Positions 11,048 to 21,655 of a stretch of DNA of 64,000 nt are shown one piece after another; positions within the stretch are counted from its first letter, which is position 1, and the number at the start of each line of letters is the position of its first letter. The notes beneath the pieces are model-generated. The model saw only the letters and a list, made by a program, of their open reading frames with translations. It ran no database searches and had not been told where the DNA came from. Made by a program: the position numbers and the translations under genes. Origin of the DNA: Carex sylvatica. Taxonomy: Eukaryota > Streptophyta > Magnoliopsida > Poales > Cyperaceae. The stretch spans positions 62,001 through 126,000 of the forward strand of contig CAXKVR010000046.1 of NCBI GenBank assembly GCA_964058845.1, given 5' to 3'.

Positions 11048-12397
11048 GGGTTTGGACAAAATTTTAAAAATACCAAAACCGTGGAAAAAATCCACGGTTT
11101 TGAATTTTTATTCAAAACTGTGGAATAAATCCACGGTTTTGATTAAAAATTCAGAACTGTGGATTTATTCCACGATTTTGAATAAAAATTCAGAACCGTG
11201 GAATAAATCCACAGTTCTGAATTTTTATTCATTTTTTTTTTGCACTAAGGTTTGAATAAATAAAATATCCACGGTTTATTTTTTTTATGTATATATAATA
11301 TAATATAATATATGTATAGTATATATAATATAAATATTCGACATAATATATGTTAAAAAATTTAGTTCAACATGATGGATATATGTATAATTTTTAGTTC
11401 AACATGATGGATATATGTATATGTATGTATATATAATATAATATAAATGTTCTATTTTTTAGTCCATTTCAAATAATGAATTATGTACATAATTAATAAA
11501 ATTTATAACCAAAATATATAGCACCTATACATTTATTTTTATTCAATTTTTATAAATTCACGGTTCTGAATTTTTATTAAATTTTTTTTTTGCTTTTTTT
11601 TGCACTATTAAGGTTTGAATAAATAAAATATCCACGGTTTATTTTTTTTATGTATATATATAATATAATATATGTATATGTATATATATATATAATATAA
11701 ATGTTCAACATGATGGATATGTTAAAATTTTTAGTTCAACATGATGGATATATGTATATGTATATATAATATAATATAAATGTTCTATTTTTAGTGGGGC
11801 AGTCAAACAAAAATCCTAAATGAACGAGTTTAATAAATTCTATATTATATTTGTATGAATAATTTCGTATAATTATACTTTTAATTAGAATTCAATTATT
11901 TATTTATTAATACAAATCAAATTTAAAAATAATTATTTTTCAATAATTCAACGAAGCATGTAATGAATTTTCCAGATAATTACAAATAAATGTATAGGTG
12001 CTATATTTTGGTTATAAATTTTATTAATTATGTACAAAATTTATTATTTGAAATAGACTAAAAATAGAACATTTATATTATATTATATATACATATACAT
12101 ATACATATATCCATCATGTTGAACTAAATTTTTTAACATATCTATTATGTTGAACATTTATATTATTTATACTATACATATATTATATTATATTATATAT
12201 ACATAAAAAAAATAAACCATGGATATTTTATTTATACCTTAGTGCAAAAAAAAAATGAATAAAAATTCAGAACCGTGGATTTATTCCACGGTTCAGAATT
12301 TTTATTCAAAACCGTAGAATAAATCCACAGTTTTGAATTTTTAATCAAAATCGTGAATTTTGTCCACAGTTTGAATATTTTTAAAATTTTGCTCAAC
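11048..12397. mobile_element. Large fold-back element with nested hairpins
   Basis: The left arm (about 11048-11540) is inverted at 11990-12397, with the axis near 11750. Both arms contain several short perfect hairpins of the type AACCGTGGA...TCCACGGTT separated by AATTTTTATTCAA, and an AT-rich segment (TATATTATATTATATATAC). No ORF of any family. End sequence (CAAAATTTTAAAAATA) resembles MULE-type ends seen elsewhere in the window, but superfamily is not settled. Confidence 0.65.
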
Positions 12398-14831
12398 CCT
12401 AAACCCTAAACCATACACTCAACTCCCATTATCATAATTTTTTTTGTTTTCTTTTGAATACTCTCATGTTTGTCAACATTTGGTCGCCGAATCACTTGTG
12501 ATTAATAATTTGGACTTATATATGTAGGGTGACAATTAATCATCCATTTCACAGATAAATTTTTTTATGAAAAACTTGGCGACCAAGAATTATAGGGTAC
12601 GTAGCTAGCTAGAAAAAAATCAACAAAGTCGAATACAAGAAAGGATTAAGGCATGTGACTGATATATATATATATAGAGTAAGTCTAGCATACATTGCAA
12701 TGCATAGGCACCTCTATGCATTGGACTATAAATCACGGATTCAAAGTCCAAATGACCGATCCAAACCGTTCATCTTGTTCTCCATATTAATATGTGCTTG
12801 GAGACCAAATTTTATATTTTTTGGAATTTGTTTACTATTTATTAAGTCACTTTGAATATCACTGATCCAACGGTGCCTTTTGATTTTACTGTAACCGTTG
12901 GATCAGCAATTTTCAATGTGGCTTAATAAATAGTAAAAAAATTCCAAAAAATATAAAATTTGGTCTCCAAGTACATATTAATATGGAGAACAAGATGAAC
13001 GGTTTGGATCGGTCATTTGAACTTTGAATATGGTGATTTATAGTCCAATGCATAGAGGTGCCTATGCATTGCAATGTATGGTAGACTTACTCTCTCTCTC
13101 TATATATATATATATAATTACAAAAAACTTGGCGACCAAGAATTATAGGGTACGTAGCTAGCTAGAAAAAAATCAACAAAGTCGAATACAAGAAAGGATT
13201 AAGGCATGTGACTGATATATATATATATATATATACATATATAATTACAAATAAATGTATAGGTGCTATATTTTGATTATAAATTTTATTAATTATGTAC
13301 AAAATTTATTATTTGAAATGGACTAAAAATAAAACATTTATATTATATTATATATACATATACATATACATATACATATATCTATCATGTTGAACTAAAT
13401 TTTTTAACATATCTATTGTGTTGAACATTTATATTATATATACTATACATATATTATATTATATATACTATACATATATTATATTATATATACTATACAT
13501 ATATTATATTATATTATATATACATAAAAATAATAAACCGTGGATATTTTATTTATACCTTAGTGCAAAAAAAAAAGTAAAAAAAAAAAATGAATAAAAA
13601 TTCAGAACCGTGGATTTATTTCACGGTTCAGAATTTTTATTCAAAACCGTAGAATAAATCCACAGTTTTGAATTTTTAATCAAAACCGTGAATTTTGTCC
13701 ACGGTTTGAATATTTTTAAAATTTTGCCCAACCCTAAACCCTAAACCCTACACTCAACTCCCATTATCATAATTTTTTTGTTTTCTTTTGAATACTCTCA
13801 TGTTTGTCAACATTTGGTCGCCGAATCACTTGTGATTAATAATTTGGACTTATATATGTAGGGTGACAATTAATCATCCATTTCACAGATAAATTTTTTT
13901 ATGAAAAACTTGGCGACCAAGAATTATAGGGTACGTAGCTAGCTAGAAAAAAATCAACAAAGTCGAATACAAGAAAGGATTAAGGCATGTGACTGTTATA
14001 TATATATATAATTACAAAAAACTTGGCGACCAAGAATTATAGGGTACGTAGCTAGCTAGAAAAAAATCAACAAAGTCGAATACAAGAAAGGATTAAGGCA
14101 TGTGACTGATATATATATATATACACATATATAATTACAAATAAATGTATAGGTGCTATATTTTGATTATAAATTTTATTAATTATGTACAAAATTTATT
14201 ATTTGAAATGGACTAAAAATAGAACATTTATATTATATTATATATACATATACATATACATATACATATATCTATTATGTTGAACTAAATTTTTTAACAT
14301 ATCTATTGTGTTGAACATTTATATTATATATACTATACATATATTATATTATATTATATATACATAAAAATAATAAACCGTGGATATTTTATTTATACCT
14401 TAGTGCAAAAAAAAAAAGTAAAAAAAAAATGAATAAAAATTCAGAACCGTAGATTTATTTCACGGTTCAGAATTTTTATTCAAAACCGTAGAATAAATCC
14501 ACAGTTTTGAATTTTTAATCAAAACCGTGAATTTTGTCCACGGTTTGAATATTTTTAAAATTTTGCCCAACCCTAAACCCTAAACCCTACACTCAACTCC
14601 CATTATCATAATTTTTTTGTTTTCTTTTGAATACTCTCATGTTTGTCAACATTTGGTCGCCGAATCACTTGTGATTAATAATTTGGACTTATATATGTAG
14701 GGTGACAATTAATCATCCATTTCACAGATAAATTTTTTTATGAAAAACTTGGCGACCAAGAATTATAGGGTACGTAGCTAGCTAGAAAAAAATCAACAAA
14801 GTCGAATACAAGAAAGGATTAAGGCATGTGA

Positions 14832-14836
<5 letters not shown>
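11976..14836. repeat. Three direct copies of a fold-back arm plus flank, with telomere-type motifs
   Basis: Three direct copies begin at about 11976, 13235 and 14130 and end with GGCATGTGACTG at about 12660, 13995 and 14835. Copies 2 and 3 have a period near 890. Each contains the hairpin arm, two or three CCCTAAA units (plant telomere repeat) near 12397, 13731 and 14573, and a 3' tail starting CTTGGCGACCAAGAATTA. Two extra copies of that tail alone occur at 13125-13216 and 14018-14110. Copy 1 is separated from copy 2 by the MITE at 12676. Junctions lie in (TA)n runs, suggesting unequal exchange or slippage there. Confidence 0.8.
12676..13092. mobile_element. Fold-back MITE inserted in (TA)n
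   Basis: The ends are inverted repeats of about 200 bases (AGAGTAAGTCTAGCATAC at the left; its near complement ends at 13092) with alternating TA on both sides. The arms carry the block ACCGTTCATCTTGTTCTCC shared with other elements of the window. A short spacer with CAACGGTGCC and CCGTTGGATC forms the loop. Non-coding. Confidence 0.8.
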
Positions 14837-14877
<41 letters not shown>

Positions 14878-14879
<2 letters not shown>

Positions 14880-15281
14880 AACATGCTAGCATGCTATGCG
14901 TAGCATAGAGGGCCTCCGTGCAACGACTCAATATTTGACTTTTCAAAATTCTAACGGTCGATTCGAACCGTTCATCTTGTTCTCCATATTAATATGTGTT
15001 TGGAGATCAAATTTTACATTTTTTGAAATTTGTTTACTATTTGTTTAGATTTATTGAAAATCGCTGTTTTTTTATGGTCCAAATTTGCTGAAAACAGTGA
15101 TTTTCAATAAATCTAAAAAAATAGTAAACAAATTCCAAAAAATATATAATTTGGTCACCAAACACATATTAATATGGAGAACAAGATGAACGGTTCGGAT
15201 CGATCGTTAGAATTTTGAAAAATTAAATATTGAGCCCTTGCACGAAGGCCCACTATGCTACGCATAGCATGCTAGCATATT

Positions 15282-15283
<2 letters not shown>
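14878..15283. mobile_element. Fold-back MITE inserted in (TA)n
   Basis: Inverted ends GAACATGCTAGCATGCTATG and its complement near 15283, flanked on both sides by long (TA)n tracts. The arms share GAACCGTTCATCTTGTTCTC with the MITEs at 12676 and 15760, but the outer 60 bases are different, so these are distinct subfamilies built on a common core. Non-coding. Confidence 0.8.
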
Positions 15284-15316
<33 letters not shown>

Positions 15317-15321
<5 letters not shown>

Positions 15322-15746
15322 TAAAGCTAGGGTGTGACGTGCTCACCAAGAAAGTTTGGTGAGCATAACTCCAAAAGTATATCGGATCGATGTCAAATGC
15401 CGAATCCAAACCGTTGAAATCCATGTATTTCATGAGTGATGTATATACATGCAAAATTTTGAAAGTTTCGAGTTTATTTGCTACACGGTCAAGTGGTAAA
15501 AAAAATAATAAAAATTGAATATATAAAATAATTTATAAATTAACTTATAAAATGTTCATTTCTTTGACCACTTGACCGTGTAGCAAATAAACTTGAAACT
15601 TTCAAAATTTTGCATGTATATGCATCACTCATGAAGTACATGAATTTCAACAGTTTGAATTCGGCGTATGAAATCAATCCGATAAATTTTTAGAGTTGTG
15701 ATCATCAAATTCTCTTGATGAACACATCACACCCTAGCTTTACTTA
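15317..15746. mobile_element. Fold-back MITE inserted in (TA)n
   Basis: Inverted ends GAGTAAAGCTAGGGTGTG (left) and complement at the right (CACACCCTAGCTTTACT), with (TA)n outside. Arms contain TTTGCTACACGGTCAAGTGG and its inverse. The interior is short and AT-rich. A diverged half copy lies at 6985. Non-coding. Confidence 0.8.
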
Positions 15747-15759
15747 TATATATATATAT

Positions 15760-16187
15760 ATAGAGGTTGGCTACTATGCTTATATAAGCATATCTCCACA
15801 TATGCTTATAACCCATTTTTGTGTTTCCAATCTCCAAATGGTCGATCTGAACCGTTCATATTGTTCTCCATATTAATATGTGCTTGGAAACTAAATTTTA
15901 CATTTTTTTGAATTTTTTTACTATTTATTAAGCCACTTTGAAAATCGCTGATCCAACGGTGGCTGCACAAAACAGTAAAATCAGCAGCCACCGTTGGATT
16001 AATAATTTTCAAGTGGCTTAATAAATAGTAAAAAAATTCAGAAAAATGTAAAATTTAGTTTCCAAGCACATATTAATATGGAGAACAAGATGAACGGTTC
16101 AGATCGACCATTTGGAGATTGGAAACACAAAAATGAGTTATAAGCATATGTGGGGATATGCTTATATAAGCATAGTAGCCAACCTCT
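15760..16187. mobile_element. Fold-back MITE inserted in (TA)n
   Basis: Inverted ends AGAGGTTGGCTACTATGC and complement at 16187, bounded by (TA)n. The arms share the TTGTTCTCCATATTAATATG block with the elements at 12676 and 14878. The loop contains CAACGGTGGCTGC with its own inverse. Non-coding. Confidence 0.82.
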
Positions 16188-16583
16188 ATATATATATATA
16201 TATATATTGCACGTTGAATATTATACTTGATTCTCAAGAAACTTCTCGCTCTTAATTTAACAACTCGATCCCTGACTAATTTTTATTTTAAAAACAATAA
16301 TTAAATAATTAAGGGTGCATTCTGCAATAATAATTATTACAGTATATGCGTCCGACAATATATATATATATATACACAAGCTATGTATTATGCAATAAGA
16401 AAGTTTAATTTCAAAAGTGCATGGTTCACAAATTGAGTGTAAAATTTATAATAGCCTAGTCTGATGATCTATATTAATTTTGTAATATATAGTCATGAGA
16501 TGTATATACGCTCTATATATAATACCGGAGTGTCTATTTTCAAGTTCAAAATTATATATAAAAATCTACAAGTCCAACGTAGC

Positions 16584-17119
16584 TAGGGGTGTAAATGAGC
16601 TGGGTCTTAATTCGGCTTGTTTATTTTGGCCCGAGTCTGGACCGAGCGAGTTGGGCCTAGGTTATCCGAGCCGAAAACTCTTGGCTCGCTCGTGACAAGC
16701 CAGCCCGAACTAGCTCGCGAGCTGACGAGCTGGCTTGCTGGGCTTTATTAGGCTGCTATTATACAAATTAAAAAATATAAAAATAAGAAAATACATTTAA
16801 AAATTTTAAAAAATCGTCCTGCAGGCACATCTTCAAGCAACTGAAATCATATTCTTTTTTTTCAGACAAAAAATACACAATTTTGCATAATTGTGCATTT
16901 AAAAATGAGACTGAACTTAAAATTATACTGAACTAAACCCTAAATCTACAGTAACTTAACGAGCCGAGCTGACCCCTAACTCAGCTCGTTTATTTTGGCC
17001 CGAACCTGAACCGAGCTGGCTCGTTAACAGTCTGAGCCACTACCGAGCGAGCTGTTAGCGACCGAATTAGAACTGTGCCACGAGTGAGCCACAAGCCGCG
17101 AGCTTTTTTGACAGTCCTA
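16584..17119. mobile_element. Non-autonomous hAT-type element with 8-bp target duplication
   Basis: The element starts TAGGGGTGTAAA and its other end reads TAGGACTGTCAA in complement, matching the plant hAT terminal style. It is flanked by AACGTAGC (16576-16583) and AACGCAGC (17120-17127), an 8-bp target duplication with one mismatch. The ends are rich in GAGC/GCTC words that can pair; the middle is AT-rich and non-coding. Confidence 0.82.
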
Positions 17120-17127
17120 AACGCAGC

Positions 17128-18866
17128 TAGCTGTGATCGATAGTCATAAATCATAACAAATAATATATATATTCTGACTTGGTTAATTAATTACCTAACC
17201 GGCCCGTTGCATGCATATATGTTTTATTGAACGCGCGCCAAAAAGCCTTCTTTTACAATAAAAAAAACAGTACAACATTAATATATATATATATATAGTT
17301 ACGTTACAACTTACAAGCACATATCCTTAATTTATAATACGGATAATTTTTATGTACATTTATTCAGCTTCGATTTTTAATGTATATATATTTAAAAAAA
17401 TATATAATTAAAATTATGAATATGTTCTTAATTAATTATTTAAATAGGACGTGTAAATCTCGAGCTAAGATAGAATTGCGACTGTATGAGATGAAAGATT
17501 TGGAAATCTTGGATGAAGGGCTGAGATCGACACACTTTGAGATCGAACGATGGAGAATCCGGTACTGTTTCGCATTGTTTAAAGAACTGTGAATTCGTGC
17601 AACGAAGGCTCTAGATTTATAGTCGAAGGTAAATTAAGGGTTTAGATGAGAGATAAATTATATTTCATTCTAATGTGACATTGGTTCAGGATTTATATAT
17701 TATTATATTGTGCAGGAGGTTGAGGAGAAATTTTAATAAAACTATCGACGTTGATTGGATTGGATAATTATTAACATTTACAGTGCTATCTTGCAACCGT
17801 CATGAATGACATCAACATATTTGAATTTATGGGCCAATGCAAGGGTCTATTTCTGCATATGGTCCAGGACTCCAGTCCAGGATAGACATGGCATGGTAAG
17901 AAACACCTTTTCTTCATATTTCTATTTCTATTTCTATTTCTTTCAAGAAATTAAGTATTATCTTTCACTTTTACTGTTTATATTTGTATAAGCAGTTATT
18001 TAATTTTCAGAACCAGAGCTTAAAGTTTAGTCCGCTCAAAAGTGTTTGAATTAAAAGTTCAAATACAAACAAAATTAGAACATTTTTCTTACAATAAAAA
18101 GAAATTCATTTATAATTAAAGGGCTCCTGCAATGCACTATTGCCCAATTAATCTTCGGCTATTTGCTTGCGGCAACTACCTAGAAGCCTACAATATCAAA
18201 CTTTATCTATTTGTTTGTTCTTTTCTTTTCCTTTTTTTTTTTTTTTTTTGTTCTAAAAAAACAAAAAACAAAAAAACAAACAGGGCAACTTACAAATAGA
18301 TAAAATTTGATATTCTAGGCTTCTAGCCTATGTTGCACAGATACAGATATAGGTGTCGTCAAGAGCGGAATCAAACTTATAAACTATAGGGGTCAAATTT
18401 TAATAGGGTCAATCATGTATAATTTACATGCTAAAAAATACCTATGTGCTTTTACCAAATAAAATAAAATAATAATAATAATAAAGAAAAATCATGATTA
18501 AAAAAAAACAAATCAGATTAAAAAGGTCAAATGGAGAAGAGTGAAGAGGAGAAATAAAGCATTTGATGCTGAAAAAAAAGGAAGATAGCGCTAAAATCCA
18601 GTAGAAACGGAAGTATTATAATAAATAATCAATAAGGTCCAGCTACGGTCCAGCCAAAAAGCATTCCGGAGCACGTCATTCATTTAATCCCACATTTGTA
18701 TTTGATATTAATCTGAACCATATATATTTGAATCCCGGAGCGAAGTGTTCAAAGGTGGAAATTGAAACCTAAATAACGTATCCCGACTTCTCCGATGGTA
18801 GGTATCTGTATCCCGTGACCTTCAAAGCCGTCATACTAAGAATAATTGTTGTTATTGCCCCAGGCT
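17128..18866. other. Intergenic sequence with one long hairpin
   Basis: No gene is supported. An inverted repeat of about 34 bases per arm occupies 18181-18325 (TAGAAGCCTACAATATCAAA and its inverse), with a poly-T/poly-A centre that would fold into a stem. The rest is AT-rich with small simple repeats. Confidence 0.5.
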
Positions 18867-19520
18867 ATTAAATTGGCGTATCCGAGTAACCATAGCCGAG
18901 GAATTGGAGTTTTAACAAGAAAACTCATCTACTTGTTAAACAACTAGAAGCTATAGTTGTCCCAAGCAAATAGTCCAATTAGCCGAAGAATTGGGGTTTC
19001 TACTTCGGATTTTAACAAGTAGATGAGTTTAGAAAACTTGTAGTTATGCCAAATTCTGCTTTAAACTTTTTAAAGTTCTAATAGTCGATTCAAATTATTC
19101 AACATAATGAATATATTAAACAAATCATTCAACATAATTGATATTATTAAATTGACGTATCCGAGTAACCATAGCCGAGGAATTGGAGTTTTAACAAGAA
19201 AACTCATCTACTTGTTAAACAACTAGAAGCTATAGTTGTCCCAAGCAAATAGTTCAATTAGCCGAAGAATTGGGGTTTCTACTTCGGGTTTTAACAAGTA
19301 GATAAGTTTAGAAAACTTGTAGCTATGCCAAATTCTGCTTTAAACTTTTTAAAGTTCTAATAGTCGATTCAAATTATTCAACATAATGAATATATTAAAC
19401 AAATCATTCAACATAATTGATATATTAAAATGTGCTTGCAGATTAAATTTTAGCCGAAGAATTGGGGTTTTAACAAGTAGATGAGTTTAGAAAACTTGTA
19501 GCTATGCCAAATTCTGGTTT
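18867..19520. repeat. 280-base tandem repeat upstream of the second UGT
   Basis: Two nearly identical units start at 18867 and 19147 (ATTAAATTGGCGTATCCGAG / ATTAAATTGACGTATCCGAG), period 280. A partial third unit runs from about 19451 to 19520 (AGCCGAAGAATTGGGGTTTT). The array ends about 250 bases before the ATG at 19767, so it may lie in the promoter. Each unit contains related sub-blocks (AGCCGAGGAATTGGAGTTTT, AGCCGAAGAATTGGGGTTTC). Confidence 0.85.
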
Positions 19521-19766
19521 AAGTAAATAGGAATGTACCGAGTCCAGGTTTAAGCAAATAGGAATCTACCAGTCCTAGTCTAAACAAATAGATAGGTTTA
19601 AAATTTAAACCTCACCCTTTCCAAATTGGATCTGGGTTTGATGCCTCATCTATTTGTCTCTATTATCGCCACACACCGCAATCTGGCCACCAGTAATCGG
19701 TTTCATCTCTTCCAAATTCATTCAATCTAATAAGCTATACCTATACCACTAATCAATCAAAAAACC

Positions 19767-21212
19767 ATGGAACAAAATTGCCGTGAAAGTTCGCAGCATC
19801 ATTTCCTAATTGCAATTTACCCAATGCAGAGCCACATCAACCCATCACGCCACCTAGCGAGAAAGATTGTGCATTACACCGGTGCACGAGTCACCGTCTC
19901 AACTGCCGTGTCGGGCCACCGTAAATTGTGCTCTTCTCTCTCCTCCTCGGATGAAGAATTTCTCAACAGTAAAATTTATTATGTCCCGTACTCTGACGGG
20001 TACGACGAAGGATTCAAGAAAGATGTGCATAACCCGAAGGATTACATCACCAGAACAAGAACTGTCGGATCAGAGAGCCTCTCGGCTGTTCTCGATCGGT
20101 TTAAACAAGACGGCCAACCCGTCACACATATCATTTACAGTATCCTCATGACATGGGTCCCTGATGTAGCAAAGGCCCATGGCATCCCAGGCATGCAATT
20201 TTGGATACAACCGGCAATGGTTCTTGCAATATACTACTACTTTTTTCGCGGTTATAAGGATACAATCATCTCAGTTGCAAATGATCCAATGGCAGAGATC
20301 AAGTTTCCATGTTTGCCTGCTCTTAAAATCAGAGACCTGCCTTCCTTTGCTACCATGACCAACGAAGACAGTCCATACTACAAGGTGCTTGGTATGCTGG
20401 AAAATACAATTGAAGAACTAGAGAAGGAATCAGCTGATGGGGTGAAGCAGAAGGTTTTGGTGAACTCATTCGACGAGCTAGAGTCCGAAGCAATCAGATC
20501 AATGGAGAAAATACTGGACCTAATTTGTGTCGGGCCGATGCTGTCTTCTAACAAGCAAGACGAAGATGAATTCAAAGATTTAATCCAAACGGATAATAAA
20601 GTCTATCTTGAATGGCTCAGCACAAAACCAGAAAAATCTGTGGTGTACATCTCTTTTGGCACCTACTCAATGATGAGCAAGCAGCAACTGGAGGAGATAT
20701 CCCACTGTTTGAAAGAGGCCGACTGGCCATACCTATGGATTGTAAGAAAGGATAACCGAGATATCGAAGGGTTTGATTTTGAAAAGTTGGCTTCAGCAAC
20801 TGATGGTTTAGTGGTGGAATGGTGCCACCAAATGGATGTATTACGGCACCCTTCGGTCGGTTGCTTTGTAACACACTGTGGATGGAACTCGACGCTTGAA
20901 GCCCTGGGATGTGGTGTACCGGCAGTTGGTGTGCCGCAATGGACAGACCAATTGACGAATGCATGGCTGATAGAGGAGTGGGGGATTGGGGTAAGAGGGC
21001 AGAAGGGAGAAGACGGGGTGATAGAAGGGAAGGAGTTGAAACGGTGCCTTGAGGCCGTCATGGGGGATGGTGAGAGCGCAAAGAAGGTTAGAGAGATGTC
21101 TGCATATTGGAAGGAGCGGGCGAGGGTAGCGGTGGCCGAAGGGGGATCGTCGGAGAGGAACTTGCGTGTGTTCTTGGAGGATATAATTAAGACGATCAAA
21201 AATGAAAATTGA
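19767..21212 (+). CDS. UDP-glycosyltransferase, UGT75-like (intronless), second copy
   Basis: A 481-residue family-1 UGT, clearly related to the gene at 4702-6096 along its whole length. Predicted role: cytosolic transfer of a sugar from UDP-sugar to a small acceptor. The PSPG box spans residues 352-395 (WCHQ...HCGWNS...WTDQ), ending in Gln, which usually goes with UDP-glucose. The catalytic His is residue 23 but sits in MQSHINPS: the usual Gly before His is Ser. As in UGT75, Thr/Ser replaces the Asp partner (IIYSILMTW). The start is set by AAACCATGG context and by alignment with the first copy. An AATAAA lies at 21274, 62 bases after the stop. No clear TATA box was found; a 280-base tandem repeat lies upstream. 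Substrate unknown. Confidence 0.93.
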   Translation: MEQNCRESSQHHFLIAIYPMQSHINPSRHLARKIVHYTGARVTVSTAVSGHRKLCSSLSSSDEEFLNSKIYYVPYSDGYDEGFKKDVHNPKDYITRTRTVGSESLSAVLDRFKQDGQPVTHIIYSILMTWVPDVAKAHGIPGMQFWIQPAMVLAIYYYFFRGYKDTIISVANDPMAEIKFPCLPALKIRDLPSFATMTNEDSPYYKVLGMLENTIEELEKESADGVKQKVLVNSFDELESEAIRSMEKILDLICVGPMLSSNKQDEDEFKDLIQTDNKVYLEWLSTKPEKSVVYISFGTYSMMSKQQLEEISHCLKEADWPYLWIVRKDNRDIEGFDFEKLASATDGLVVEWCHQMDVLRHPSVGCFVTHCGWNSTLEALGCGVPAVGVPQWTDQLTNAWLIEEWGIGVRGQKGEDGVIEGKELKRCLEAVMGDGESAKKVREMSAYWKERARVAVAEGGSSERNLRVFLEDIIKTIKNEN

Positions 21213-21655
21213 TGTGAACTGTATTTAAATTTAATTAGGACTAGTCTGTAATTGTTATTTTTTGCAATTTCTTAATAAAATGTGGCATTGGTACCACTAC
21301 AGGAAGCAAAGTATAAATAACACTGGTTCAAGTGAAGAGAAGTAGCGAACCATATGACTAGACTAGAGAGGAGAGCATGCCACACGGTACGGCTGAAAAA
21401 GAACGGTACAACTAAATTTTTTATTGTTGTTTGTAATTGTATTTGTATTTGTAATGGCATCTAAACTTTTGTTGGACTTGGATGTGAGTTGTGAATTAGA
21501 TGAGATGAAAACTGTGAGTGACATGACATTAAATTGGATTGGGATGGGACTAACATAAATTCAATGATGCGCAGAGTTGTCAGCACTGATGGCACAGTAT
21601 ATATATTAGATCCATCTGCAACGAACTAACTGTGCAGTTTTTTACCGATTTTTTA
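21213..21655. other. 3' flank of the second UGT
   Basis: Contains the likely poly(A) signal AATAAA at 21274 and otherwise unremarkable AT-rich sequence. Confidence 0.5.

Noticed and set aside
8481..15310. Array of short repeats considered as CRISPR
   Set aside because: These are (TA)n microsatellites and fold-back elements in a plant genome; there are no regular spacer-repeat units and no cas genes.
20617..21199. Long antisense ORFs (115 and 178 codons) inside the second UGT
   Set aside because: Shadow frames of a well-supported UGT coding region.
4702..21212. UGT pair considered as part of a biosynthetic gene cluster
   Set aside because: No P450, terpene synthase, acyltransferase or other pathway gene lies between or beside them in the window.
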